In this document: piece by piece, positions 28,050-35,030 of the stretch | Position numbering within the stretch: the first letter of the stretch is position 1 | Layout of the letters: each line of letters begins with the position of its first letter | DNA from: Actinomycetota bacterium | GTDB taxonomy: Bacteria > Actinomycetota > Thermoleophilia > RBG-16-64-13 | Reading direction: 5' to 3' | Length of the DNA: 45,049 nucleotides | Assembly (NCBI GenBank): GCA_012514635.1 | Contig: JAAYZX010000016.1 | Span: forward strand, 1-45,049 | Position numbers and translations under genes: made by a program | Notes under the pieces: generated by a model | Told to the model about the DNA's origin: nothing | Database searches by the model: none | The model's input: the letters and a program-made list of their open reading frames with translations, nothing else

Positions 28050-28534
28050 GACATCACTCCCTCCTCTCCACCCGACTCCTCGTCCGTTTCCATTGTCAAA
28101 GCCCAGCGATAGGCCAGCTTGTAGCTCCGCGCAATCATCAACGTTTCGGTTCGAACCACTCCGGGGACAGAGTGGATCGTGCCCATAACAAACTCCGTGA
28201 GATGCGGTAGATCACGGCAGAAAACCTCCACGATGAGGTCGAATCGGCCCAAGGTCAGTACCGCGTAGCTGATCTCGGGCATGGCAGTTATGGCACGGGC
28301 AACCGCATCGCCGTAACCAGGCGTCACCACAACCCCCAGGATGGCCGGCGCCAGGAATCCCAAGGAATGCGGATCTACCACCCCCACGGTGCGCACTATG
28401 CCCTGATCGGTGAGATTTCTGTAACGAGCCCGTATGGTTGTCTCCGATACTGCCGCGTGGCGCGCAATATCGGTGAAGGACGTGCGGCCGTCTTCCTGCA
28501 GCGCTCGTAGAATTAATCTATCGATTTCGTCCAC
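28046..28534 (-). CDS. Lrp/AsnC-family transcriptional regulator of the saccharopine cluster
   Basis: 162 aa. The winged helix-turn-helix MDEIDRLILRALQEDGRTSF ... ETTIRARYRNLTDQGIV is followed by a RAM ligand-binding domain (VVTPGYGDAVARAITAMPEI, VLTLGRFDLIVEVFCRD). These regulators usually sense amino acids; lysine or an intermediate is the natural guess here. It is the first gene of the cluster and probably autoregulated from the AT-rich 28535-28600 region. GTG start. Confidence 0.93.
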   Translation of the reverse strand: MDEIDRLILRALQEDGRTSFTDIARHAAVSETTIRARYRNLTDQGIVRTVGVVDPHSLGFLAPAILGVVVTPGYGDAVARAITAMPEISYAVLTLGRFDLIVEVFCRDLPHLTEFVMGTIHSVPGVVRTETLMIARSYKLAYRWALTMETDEESGGEEGVMS

Positions 28535-28559
28535 TCCATCCCCGTTTCCATCGAAATTC

Positions 28560-28571
28560 GTATATATATAC
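28560..28571. promoter_or_regulatory. AT-rich palindrome upstream of the Lrp gene
   Basis: GTATATATATAC is a perfect 12-bp palindrome 26 bp upstream of the Lrp-family start, next to TATAAAAT on the minus strand (28574-28581), in an otherwise GC-rich region. Position and base content fit an Lrp-type autoregulatory or promoter site; no consensus -35 is visible. Confidence 0.4.
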
Positions 28572-28711
28572 CTATTTTATAGTGTTTTTCGCCGATATGC
28601 GGGCTCTAAAGACTTGTGTTTCGCAGTTCTGCCTTTCGATCGGGTTACAACATGCAATCGTCGGAAAATCCCGGCGCCAATACGACAGGCGATGTGATTA
28701 AGTGAGACGTG

Positions 28712-29638
28712 ATGTCTAGACAGTGCCGATCCATTTCTGTAGTGGTCAACCCGGCATCGGCCGGGGGATCCACCGCCCGCCTGTGGCCACGGGCCGAAGC
28801 CGCCCTGCGCACAGCGGGTTTCGTTCTAGACGTTCACATTACGGAAGGACCGAATCACGCCACAGCCCTTGCCCACAAAGCGGGCGAGTCGGGATACCAC
28901 GTCGTCCTGTACGTAGGTGGCGACGGCACGGCAAATGAAGTAGCCAACGGTCTACTGCAGCTTCCGCGCCAAGATCGCCCGGCATTGGCGTCACTGCCCA
29001 GGGGGAGCGGGGGCGACTTCCCACGAGCGCTGGGAATGCGCCCCGGCATCGAACAGGCTGTGGCGCGCCTGAAGGCCGACCGTCGCCTGGCCATCGATGT
29101 CGCCCATTCCACCTTCTCCGCACCGAGCCGCACGTCTGTCGACCGTGCCTTCATCAATGTCGCCGACGCCGGACTCGGTGGTGTGGTAGTGGAGCGTGTC
29201 AATCAATCCCGGAAGCCCCTGGGTGGGACCATAGCTTTCCTGTGGGGCTCATTGACTTCGTTCTGGACCTATGCGAACACGCCTATGAAGATCGTGGTGG
29301 ACTCCACTATCATTCACGAAGGACCAACGGCCACGGCCGTCATCGCCAACGGCAACTACTTTGGAGGCGGCCTGAGAATCGCTCCAGCGGCACGCTTCGA
29401 CGACGGCTTCCTGGACATCGTGGTAGTGGGCGATATCAACAAAGCCGACCTGATCACTCAGTTGCCCCACCTCTATCGAGGCACCCACGTGCGACACCCC
29501 AAAGTCTCCATCTTTCGCGGTCGTGAAGTCTCCGTGGAATCGGCCGTACCGTCGCCACTGGATCTCGATGGCGAGCAACCCGGCTACACGCCATTCCACG
29601 TGTCTCTAGAGCCCGGCGCGATCGACGTGTTGATCTAG
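28712..29638 (+). CDS. Diacylglycerol kinase-family lipid kinase
   Basis: 308 aa. VVVNPASAGGSTARLWP and VVLYVGGDGTANEVANGLL are the nucleotide-binding signatures of the DAGK catalytic (DgkB/YegS) family, and SLPRGSGGDFPRALG is the next conserved block. The second beta-rich domain has VANGNYFGGG-like AVIANGNYFGGGLRIAP. Members phosphorylate diacylglycerol or related lipids for phospholipid recycling; the substrate here is unknown. ATG 28712 or GTG 28709 may be used; the ribosome site is weak. Divergent from the Lrp gene. Confidence 0.92.
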   Translation: MSRQCRSISVVVNPASAGGSTARLWPRAEAALRTAGFVLDVHITEGPNHATALAHKAGESGYHVVLYVGGDGTANEVANGLLQLPRQDRPALASLPRGSGGDFPRALGMRPGIEQAVARLKADRRLAIDVAHSTFSAPSRTSVDRAFINVADAGLGGVVVERVNQSRKPLGGTIAFLWGSLTSFWTYANTPMKIVVDSTIIHEGPTATAVIANGNYFGGGLRIAPAARFDDGFLDIVVVGDINKADLITQLPHLYRGTHVRHPKVSIFRGREVSVESAVPSPLDLDGEQPGYTPFHVSLEPGAIDVLI

Positions 29639-29720
29639 AAGTCTTCGCCTTCCGCGCCTCGGGCACCGACGGCTCCACAACCACCCTTTACCTTTCGTCC
29701 CGTCGGTCTAGGCCGTCCCC

Positions 29721-30446
29721 CTACAACTGGAACAAAGTGGATCCCCCCAACAACCCGCTGAGCCAACCCAGGCGACCTAAAATAATGAGCACGCCGTAAC
29801 CCGCCAGCAATACTCCCGACACGATACGTATCGCCCTAACATGTCTCTTCGCCCAATCTAGAACATTCAACAGCTTCGAGAACAAGAGACCCGCCACCAC
29901 AAAGGGTGCTCCCAGCCCCACAGAATATACGAATAAGAGTAGCGCTCCTCCCAACGGGTCTCTGCCCGAAGCAGCAAGCGTTAGAATGGATGCCAGAATA
30001 GGGCCCACGCATGGCGTCCAACCCAACGCGAAGGCAAAGCCCGTGAGCATAGCGCCCACGATCCCTTTCGGAGACCGAAAGGGCAAAACCCGACGCTCTC
30101 TTTCCAGCTGACCGGAGGGTATGGCGCCCGCCACCAGCAGCCCCAACACAATTAGCAAGATACCGGCTGCAATCTGGAGTTGGCGCTCATAAGCACGAAT
30201 AGCCTCACCGACAAAAGCCACTCCTGCACCCGCCGCCGTGAACACGACGGCAAACCCCAAGACGAATGCCAGAGTCGCAGGAAGAACGCGTCTTCGTCCG
30301 GCCTGCAGCTCATCGACAGACACACCGGAGACAAACGAGAGATAGCCCGGCAGCAGAGGGAGAACGCAGGGACTGAGAAAGCTGGCGGCCCCTGCCACCA
30401 GCGAAAGCCAGAAGGCTCCAAAGCCCAGTCCGTCACCTAGCTGCAT
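29721..30446 (-). CDS. ccdA: CcdA-type thiol electron transporter
   Basis: 241 aa, six membrane helices. CcdA is the minimal DsbD-like protein that carries electrons from cytosolic thioredoxin across the membrane to extracytoplasmic redoxins. The two redox Cys lie in SFLSPCVLPLLPGYLSF (helix 1) and GWTPCVGPILASI (helix 4). It overlaps the 3' end of the TlpA-type selenoprotein gene by 14 bp, which points to a direct functional pair, and shares the operon with lgt and trxA upstream. Confidence 0.95.
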   Translation of the reverse strand: MQLGDGLGFGAFWLSLVAGAASFLSPCVLPLLPGYLSFVSGVSVDELQAGRRRVLPATLAFVLGFAVVFTAAGAGVAFVGEAIRAYERQLQIAAGILLIVLGLLVAGAIPSGQLERERRVLPFRSPKGIVGAMLTGFAFALGWTPCVGPILASILTLAASGRDPLGGALLLFVYSVGLGAPFVVAGLLFSKLLNVLDWAKRHVRAIRIVSGVLLAGYGVLIILGRLGWLSGLLGGSTLFQL

Positions 30447-31056
30447 CTACCATCGCCTTTAGAGAGGAAGCCGCCACCATTCCCACCTTGGTGTCAGCAA
30501 GACCGCCCGCCGCATCAACAATTATTGTAGTGGGGATGGCACGCACACCGTACCTAGATGCCAATTCCCCTTTCTGGTCAATAAGAACCGGTAGGCCCGG
30601 GTCGGTCCCAACCAGCGCCCGCGCCACATTGTCTTCGGCGTCCCGCAGAGCCACGATAAGAAGTCCCGCCTCGGCGCTGTTCTCTCGATAGAACCTATCG
30701 AGTTCAGGAGTCTCCTCCCGACAAGCCCCTCACCAACTGGCCCAGAAGGCCAATACCAGAGGACGCCCCGCATAGCCACCCAACGACACTTCTTGTCCCG
30801 CCGTAGTGACTCCAGAGAAGTCCGCCGCCGGCTTCCGCCCGCTCGCTGTACCACCCGCTGCAAGTGTCCCACCGACTTCAGGACTGGAGTCTGCGTCTGT
30901 GGTAACGGTAGCAACGCCACCACAACCGGCCCCCGTACCAACCATCAAGACCAGCAACGCGACGGATGCCAGGCCAAGAAGTATTCTGGAAGCACTCACA
31001 CCACCCTGAGACCGTTGCGGGCTTCGCGTTCGTCTCTCTTTCGGGATCATCTTCAT
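30433..31056 (-). CDS. TlpA/ResA-type lipoprotein with predicted selenocysteine (UxxC)
   Basis: 207 residues read through TGA 30730-30732. Signal segment and lipobox VGTGAGC give a lipid anchor at Cys45. The catalytic site reads FWASW-U-GAC-REE, where TlpA/ResA proteins have FWASWCGPCREE, so Sec109 replaces the first Cys and Cys112 is kept. Downstream the same frame encodes the rest of the thioredoxin fold: LDRFYREN, LLIVALRDAED, PVLIDQKGELASRYGV, and the cis-Pro IPTTIIVD. The gene's own stop is also TGA, so TGA is not generally recoded. A hairpin follows the internal TGA. Predicted role: reducing extracytoplasmic disulfides or selenide/thiol substrates with electrons from CcdA. A nonsense mutation is the alternative. 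Confidence 0.9.
30705..30720 (-). promoter_or_regulatory. SECIS-like hairpin of the TlpA-type gene
   Basis: On the minus strand CGGGAG-GAGA-CTCCTG forms six pairs (one G-U) with a tetraloop whose first base is G; a seventh T-A pair extends it. The loop begins 15 bases after the TGA. Bacterial SECIS elements, as I know them, have a loop about 16-37 bases after UGA with G in the first two loop positions, so this one is borderline on distance and right on loop. Confidence 0.65.
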
Positions 31057-31062
31057 CTCTCA

Positions 31063-31851
31063 TCAACTCCTCTTACCACACTGGGGCAGATCTTCATCCA
31101 AAGCAACCCGCTGCAGATCAACAGAAACAACCCTAAGCCGCATAAGCAGCACAATCCCGGCCAGCACGAGTCCTACGCTGACAAGTTGCTGCAGGGTTAG
31201 TCCCGCCCATAAGCGTTCGTTGTTGCGCAGGAACTCCACGAGAAAACGCTCCACTCCGGCCATGATCATGTACCAGGCAAACAGAGACCCCGCACGCTGC
31301 ACTTGACTATGCACAACAAAGACAAGGACGGCAGCGATACCAAACGACGCCAGACTCTCATATAACTGGGTAGGATGAACAAGCAAATTCGTCGGAGGGG
31401 AACCCAAGGGAAATGCCACGGCCCACGGCAGCCCCGATGCGCCACCATAGCAACAGCCGTTGAGAAAACAACCAATCCGCCCCAGACCATACCCAACCGC
31501 CAATCCCGGTGCAATTGCATCCACCGCCGGGCCCAACGGCGCGTGGGTGACCAACAACACCGTCACCACTCCCGCAGTGCCACCAACGAAGCCGCCGTAC
31601 CAAACGAAACCGCGGCCATTGAGCAACGATTCCAGCCGGAACTCAGGCTCGATGATGATGTAATTGAGCTTAGCGCCCACCAAGCCGCCTACCACAGCAG
31701 CAATCAGTACCACGTATACCGTGTCTGTGGAGAGCCCGCGGCGGTGGAATCCCCATGCCGTCAGGGCACCGGCCGCAAAAAATCCAAGCGCCATCATCAA
31801 GCCATAGGCTTGGACTGTGAAAGGGCCGACGTGAAAGAGTTCAGGACACAC
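31063..31851 (-). CDS. lgt: Prolipoprotein diacylglyceryl transferase Lgt
   Basis: 262 aa, about seven membrane helices. Lgt attaches diacylglycerol to the lipobox Cys of prolipoproteins. The signature GRIGCFLNGCCYGG contains the essential Arg and Asn, and HPTQLYES and ERFLVEFLRNNE are also conserved. The frame opens at GTG 31851 with a poor ribosome site. It lies 6 bp before the TlpA-type lipoprotein gene, itself an Lgt substrate, and 111 bp after the FmdB-like gene. Confidence 0.95.
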   Translation of the reverse strand: MCPELFHVGPFTVQAYGLMMALGFFAAGALTAWGFHRRGLSTDTVYVVLIAAVVGGLVGAKLNYIIIEPEFRLESLLNGRGFVWYGGFVGGTAGVVTVLLVTHAPLGPAVDAIAPGLAVGYGLGRIGCFLNGCCYGGASGLPWAVAFPLGSPPTNLLVHPTQLYESLASFGIAAVLVFVVHSQVQRAGSLFAWYMIMAGVERFLVEFLRNNERLWAGLTLQQLVSVGLVLAGIVLLMRLRVVSVDLQRVALDEDLPQCGKRS

Positions 31852-31884
31852 GCTGGTGCGCTATCAAGGGAGAACCGGTACGGC

Positions 31885-31921
31885 GGCGGCGCCACGGCCG
31901 TTCAACGGCCGTGGCGCCGCC
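31885..31921. repeat. 37-bp GC hairpin with 18-bp perfect stem
   Basis: 18 bases on either side of C31903 pair perfectly, among them GCCACGGCCGTT/AACGGCCGTGGC. It lies between the FmdB-like gene and lgt in the redox operon. No T-run follows, so partial termination or mRNA protection is likely. Confidence 0.7.
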
Positions 31922-31962
31922 CCGAAGAAGCGAGGGAACCCGACGGGTTCCTCTCAATGAGC

Positions 31963-32169
31963 TCAGCCAAATGAGTGACTCGAGCAACTGGACACGCCGC
32001 CGGTGGACGCCCCAGCGCCCGCCCCAGTCATAAAACCGGCGGTGAACTTCTGTTCCACTTCCCTGCCGCCACACTCTGGGCACACCTTGTGTTCGTCCTT
32101 CAAGAAGCCTTGGACAAAGATGTCAAAATCCTTCCCACACAAGCAGCAGTGGAGATCGTAGGACGCCAC
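31963..32169 (-). CDS. FmdB-like small zinc-ribbon protein
   Basis: 68 aa. MASYDLHCCLCGKDFDIF and VCPECGGREVEQKF give the two CxxC knuckles of the FmdB/CxxC_CxxC_SSSS putative regulatory family. A Gly/Ala/Ser-rich C-terminal tail ends CSSHSFG. The GTG start shares one base with the stop of the upstream predicted selenoprotein (TAGTG), so the two are translationally linked. The role of this family is uncertain; some members are thought to regulate amidase or formamidase genes. Confidence 0.75.
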   Translation of the reverse strand: MASYDLHCCLCGKDFDIFVQGFLKDEHKVCPECGGREVEQKFTAGFMTGAGAGASTGGVSSCSSHSFG

Positions 32170-32498
32170 TAGTCCACCACCCCCAGGCCTTTGAGCTCAT
32201 TCACAATCCATGAGAACGACAAGGACCACGGAGTCTTGATCTCATCACCTACCAGCACCAGAGGAAGCCTGTGGTTCGCCTTTACGGCTTCTTCTAGTGT
32301 TGGATAATTGGACAAAGCAGCATCGTCCACATCAAGGTACGCCACGCGCACACTTTCGTCGTAGTCCTCACTCAAATACCGATTGATATAAGCGACTGTC
32401 TCTTCCAGAGACAGAGACGGCCCTCAACCAACAGAGTGACAGGCATCAAACGCCCGTGACCCCACTATCACAATTTCTTTGCTGGTTACCTTGTCCAT
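32169..32498 (-). CDS. Small thioredoxin-fold protein with predicted selenocysteine (CxxxxU)
   Basis: 109 residues read through TGA 32424-32426. The ATG at 32498 has GGAGG five bases upstream and no other in-frame stop occurs before TAG. The first strand KEIVIVGSRA leads to ACHSVG-U-GPSLSLEET, so Cys20 and Sec25 sit where thioredoxin-like proteins carry redox residues. Then come helix AYINRYL, strand VRVAYLDVDD, helix TLEEAVKAN, and RLPLVLVGDEI with a cis-Pro-like position, then a last helix. This layout resembles YuzD/DUF1462 proteins (CxxCxxxPSSxET), but that link is from memory. It lies 56 bp after trxA in the same operon. Without recoding only a 24-residue peptide would be made. Confidence 0.85.
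32396..32414 (-). promoter_or_regulatory. SECIS-like hairpin of the small thioredoxin-fold gene
   Basis: On the minus strand CTGTCTC-TGGAA-GAGACAG forms a perfect 7-bp stem with a 5-base loop whose second base is G. The loop begins 16 bases after the TGA. This fits the bacterial SECIS layout in spacing, loop size and G position. Confidence 0.75.
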
Positions 32499-32554
32499 AC
32501 TCACCTCCGCCCGATGCGCTCCGCGCGGCCGGGCTCCACTCTCCCATTGCGCCC

Positions 32555-32878
32555 TTATAGGCCGAACTCCTTTTCATAATCCTTCTGCGTACGGGCGCCA
32601 ACAATCTGGACCTTGACCTTGCCGTCTTCGAAGAGGATGACCGTGGGGATGCTCATGATTCCAAAACGCGCCGCAAGGTCTTGGTTCTCGTCCACGTTGA
32701 TCTTAGCGACGGTCAGCTTCCCGGCGTGATCAGAGGCCATCTTTTCTAGGACCGGACCCACCATGCGACACGGACCGCACCACGGCGCCCAGAAATCCAC
32801 AACCACGCGACCCGAAGCATTGACCACATCTGACTCAAACGTCTGGGCATCCAGTTCTTTCACGAGTTCACTTGCCAT
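32555..32878 (-). CDS. trxA: Thioredoxin
   Basis: 107 aa. The active site VVVDFWAPWCGPCRM has Cys34 and Cys37, and the cis-Pro loop is GIMSIPTVILFEDG. It reduces cytosolic disulfides and can hand electrons to CcdA. It is the first gene of the redox operon. GAGGAGA precedes the ATG. Its promoter region carries a CsoR/CstR-like palindrome. Confidence 0.97.
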   Translation of the reverse strand: MASELVKELDAQTFESDVVNASGRVVVDFWAPWCGPCRMVGPVLEKMASDHAGKLTVAKINVDENQDLAARFGIMSIPTVILFEDGKVKVQIVGARTQKDYEKEFGL

Positions 32879-32932
32879 CGATCGTCTCCTCGTTCAATCC
32901 GCTGTTGTCAACATGCGCCCTCAGTGGTTAGT

Positions 32933-32948
32933 ATACCCCCTGGGGTAT
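32933..32948. promoter_or_regulatory. CsoR/CstR-like operator overlapping the trxA promoter
   Basis: ATACCCC-CT-GGGGTAT has two perfect 7-bp arms. This is the kind of sequence bound by CsoR-family repressors (copper-sensing CsoR, persulfide-sensing CstR). On the trxA strand TATACT (32930-32935) is a likely -10 overlapping it, with TTGCAA (32951-32956) as a short-spaced -35. On the plus strand TATGAT (32946-32951) could be a -10 for the divergent hydrolase gene. No csoR/cstR gene is in the window. Confidence 0.6.
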
Positions 32949-33142
32949 GATTGCAACCACCGCACCTCCCCCTTTCAATTCCGAGACCCGGCCGCCCGGC
33001 CGTTTTCTCGGAGAGGTCCAGGGTACACTGGAGATGACCATCGCGCCACGCTGGTTTGGTACCCCAAGAGAGGCGCATCTAACCGTGGGGGAGAAAATCG
33101 GTGTGCACACGGCCGCTGGGCTGTAAAAAAGGAGGGACTACA

Positions 33143-33799
33143 ATGCGACTCACTTGGTACGGTCACGCCGCCTTCCTCTTGGAGGCTTCAGACGAAACAC
33201 GGATCATTTTGGACCCCTATCGTGCCGGCGCATTCGGCGACGAACTGACCTACGACCCCATCGCAGAGACCGCGGATGCAGCACTCGCAAGTCACGCTCA
33301 TGACGACCACGGCGCTGTTGACACCATCCCGGGAAACCCTCTTACGGCGGTACACCCCCGCGAGCTGTCGGTGGGGACAGTCTCCATACAGGGCATACCC
33401 ACCAAACACGATGATGCCGGCGGTACCAAGCGAGGCGAAAATACGGTGATGGTGCTCGAGGCCGATGGGCTGCGCGTGGCACACCTAGGCGACTTGGGCC
33501 ATCCATTGAGCGCTGCGGAACGTGAGGACATTGGGGCCGTAGACGTGCTGCTCATCCCGGTAGGCGGATACTACACAATCGACGCCGCCCAAGCAGCCAA
33601 AGTGGTGAGCGCCCTCCAACCCTCCATTGTAGTGCCCATGCACTACCGTAATGAGAGTTGCTCGCTTCCCATCACTCCGGTGGATGACTTTCTAGCCACA
33701 CAGACGCGCGTGGTGCAGGTGGGCTCCAGTGTCCTGGACCTCAACTCCATCTCACTGCCACAGGAGACTACCACCTATGTGTTGAAGCCTGCCCGCTGA
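33143..33799 (+). CDS. UPF0173-type metallo-beta-lactamase-fold hydrolase
   Basis: 218 aa. The N-terminus MRLTWYGHAAFLLEA and the metal motif SHAHDDHGAVD identify the MBL fold; GIPTKHDDAGG, VAHLGDLGHPL and VVPMHYRNESC supply further ligands. The substrate of UPF0173 proteins is unknown. ATG 33143 is set by AAGGAGGG six bases upstream; the frame opens earlier at 33101 without a site. It is divergent from the trxA operon and shares its promoter region. Confidence 0.9.
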   Translation: MRLTWYGHAAFLLEASDETRIILDPYRAGAFGDELTYDPIAETADAALASHAHDDHGAVDTIPGNPLTAVHPRELSVGTVSIQGIPTKHDDAGGTKRGENTVMVLEADGLRVAHLGDLGHPLSAAEREDIGAVDVLLIPVGGYYTIDAAQAAKVVSALQPSIVVPMHYRNESCSLPITPVDDFLATQTRVVQVGSSVLDLNSISLPQETTTYVLKPAR

Positions 33800-33864
33800 A
33801 CGGAGATTCATGGGCCCGATCATCCGCCCGCGGGGTCACACCGATTGCAGCCGATAACGACGGT

Positions 33865-34074
33865 CTACTTTTTAACCGGGTACCCCTCCTCGGCCAGCCG
33901 CTCCTCTAGGCTCTCGGGCGTAACCGCATTCTCGTCATAAGAGACGCTTACGGTCTTATCTTCCACGTTGACTTCCACCTTCTCAACGCCCGCCATACCT
34001 CCAAGAGCGCTCTCAATGGCCCGTCTGCAGTGCATGCATGATATGTTGGGTACCTCATACTGCTTATTAGCCAT
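33865..34074 (-). CDS. Heavy-metal-associated (CopZ-like) metallochaperone
   Basis: 69 aa, one HMA domain. The metal site is ISCMHCRRAIESAL with Cys13 and Cys16; the ferredoxin-like fold continues VEKVEVNVEDKTVSVSYDE and ends LAEEGYPVKK. Such proteins carry Cu(I), or in other cases Hg(II), to a transporter. No P-type ATPase is nearby. It overlaps the LysR gene end by 8 bp and is probably transcribed with it. AAGGAGG is upstream. Confidence 0.92.
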   Translation of the reverse strand: MANKQYEVPNISCMHCRRAIESALGGMAGVEKVEVNVEDKTVSVSYDENAVTPESLEERLAEEGYPVKK

Positions 34075-34972
34075 ATCGACCAGAACCTCCTTTCGATCGC
34101 CACTGTCTCAGATGTTCGAGAAACGCCTCCCGCAGCGCTCCGGTCACGCGACCCGGATGATATGCCACCCACAGCGACCGCGAGATTTGCAGCCCCTCGA
34201 TTTGGACCTCCGTCACTTCACCCGCCTCTACCTGACAACGTGCCGCGAGTTTCGAAACGAACCCCACGCCTGCTCCTGCTCTAACGGCACCCAGCAGGGC
34301 ACGCGTGGACCCCATTACCATGACCGGATTCATCGTCATCCCCGGCATGGACTCCGCAAGCCGTTCTGTCACAGTGGCGAGAGTCCCCGATCCCGTCTCG
34401 CGCTCCAGAAGATCCCATTCCGCCAGCGCAGCGGGCTTGTACAACCCGGCGGACATGCCGGCCGGGCCCACCAATATAATCTCGTCCTGGGCAAAAGGCT
34501 CCAGGACCAGCCCCAAGTCGTCACGCCGTGATCCCGTGAAACCGAAGCTGGCCTCTCCGTCGGCAAGCAGCCGATACACACCGGCCGTATCCAGCACCGA
34601 CAGCTCCACAACGGGCTGGGGATGACGACGATGAAAGTCGGCAAGCACTGCCGGCAGCAGGTACTCTCCCGGCACCGTAGAGGCGGCCAACCTCAGCACC
34701 CCTGAGACCTCCGTGGCCGACTGTTGAACCTCCTCGCGGGCGACACGGTACCGCCGCAGTATCTGCCGTCCTTCCTTCTCCAAAGCTTCGCCGGCCGCAG
34801 TCAGCACCACGGGCTGGCGGCTCCTATCTATGAGTCGGGCTCCGAACTCCCGTTCGAGCTTCTGGAGTTGCAGACTAACCGCAGACTGCGTTATGCCGAG
34901 CCGTTGTCCTGCAGCCGTAAGGCTCCCCACTTCGGCGACTATGCAGAAAGTTTCAAGATAGCGCAGGTTCAT
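34067..34972 (-). CDS. LysR-family regulator next to yedF (selenium-metabolism-associated type)
   Basis: 301 aa. The N-terminal helix-turn-helix MNLRYLETFCIVAEVGSLTA and LGITQSAVSLQLQKLEREFG is LysR; the effector domain begins VSGVLRLAASTVPGEYLLP, resembling the CysB/CysL/YeiE group. A LysR subfamily found beside selenium genes is annotated as selenium-metabolism-associated, and the divergent yedF-type gene supports that here. It likely controls yedF and itself from the 50-bp divergent region, which has a TTAT-N9-ATAA box. Confidence 0.93.
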   Translation of the reverse strand: MNLRYLETFCIVAEVGSLTAAGQRLGITQSAVSLQLQKLEREFGARLIDRSRQPVVLTAAGEALEKEGRQILRRYRVAREEVQQSATEVSGVLRLAASTVPGEYLLPAVLADFHRRHPQPVVELSVLDTAGVYRLLADGEASFGFTGSRRDDLGLVLEPFAQDEIILVGPAGMSAGLYKPAALAEWDLLERETGSGTLATVTERLAESMPGMTMNPVMVMGSTRALLGAVRAGAGVGFVSKLAARCQVEAGEVTEVQIEGLQISRSLWVAYHPGRVTGALREAFLEHLRQWRSKGGSGRYG

Positions 34973-34989
34973 ATTTACATGATTATTCG

Positions 34990-35006
34990 TTATCCTTTTG
35001 CCATAA
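34990..35006. promoter_or_regulatory. T-N11-A LysR-type box in the lysR-yedF divergent region
   Basis: TTAT-CCTTTTGCC-ATAA is an inverted repeat containing a T-N11-A core, the classic LysR binding pattern. It lies between the divergent lysR (start 34972) and yedF (start 35031) genes, where autoregulation is expected. The sequence is much more AT-rich than its neighbours. Confidence 0.45.
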
Positions 35007-35030
35007 AAAAATCATATTAGGATGGTGCCC

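Noticed and set aside
30730-30732. Nonsense mutation or general TGA reassignment as the explanation for the in-frame TGA codons
   Set aside because: Two independent genes have TGA exactly at or near redox Cys positions with SECIS-like hairpins, and the reading frames stay intact after them. Many other genes here, including this one, use TGA as a true stop, so a changed genetic code is unlikely.
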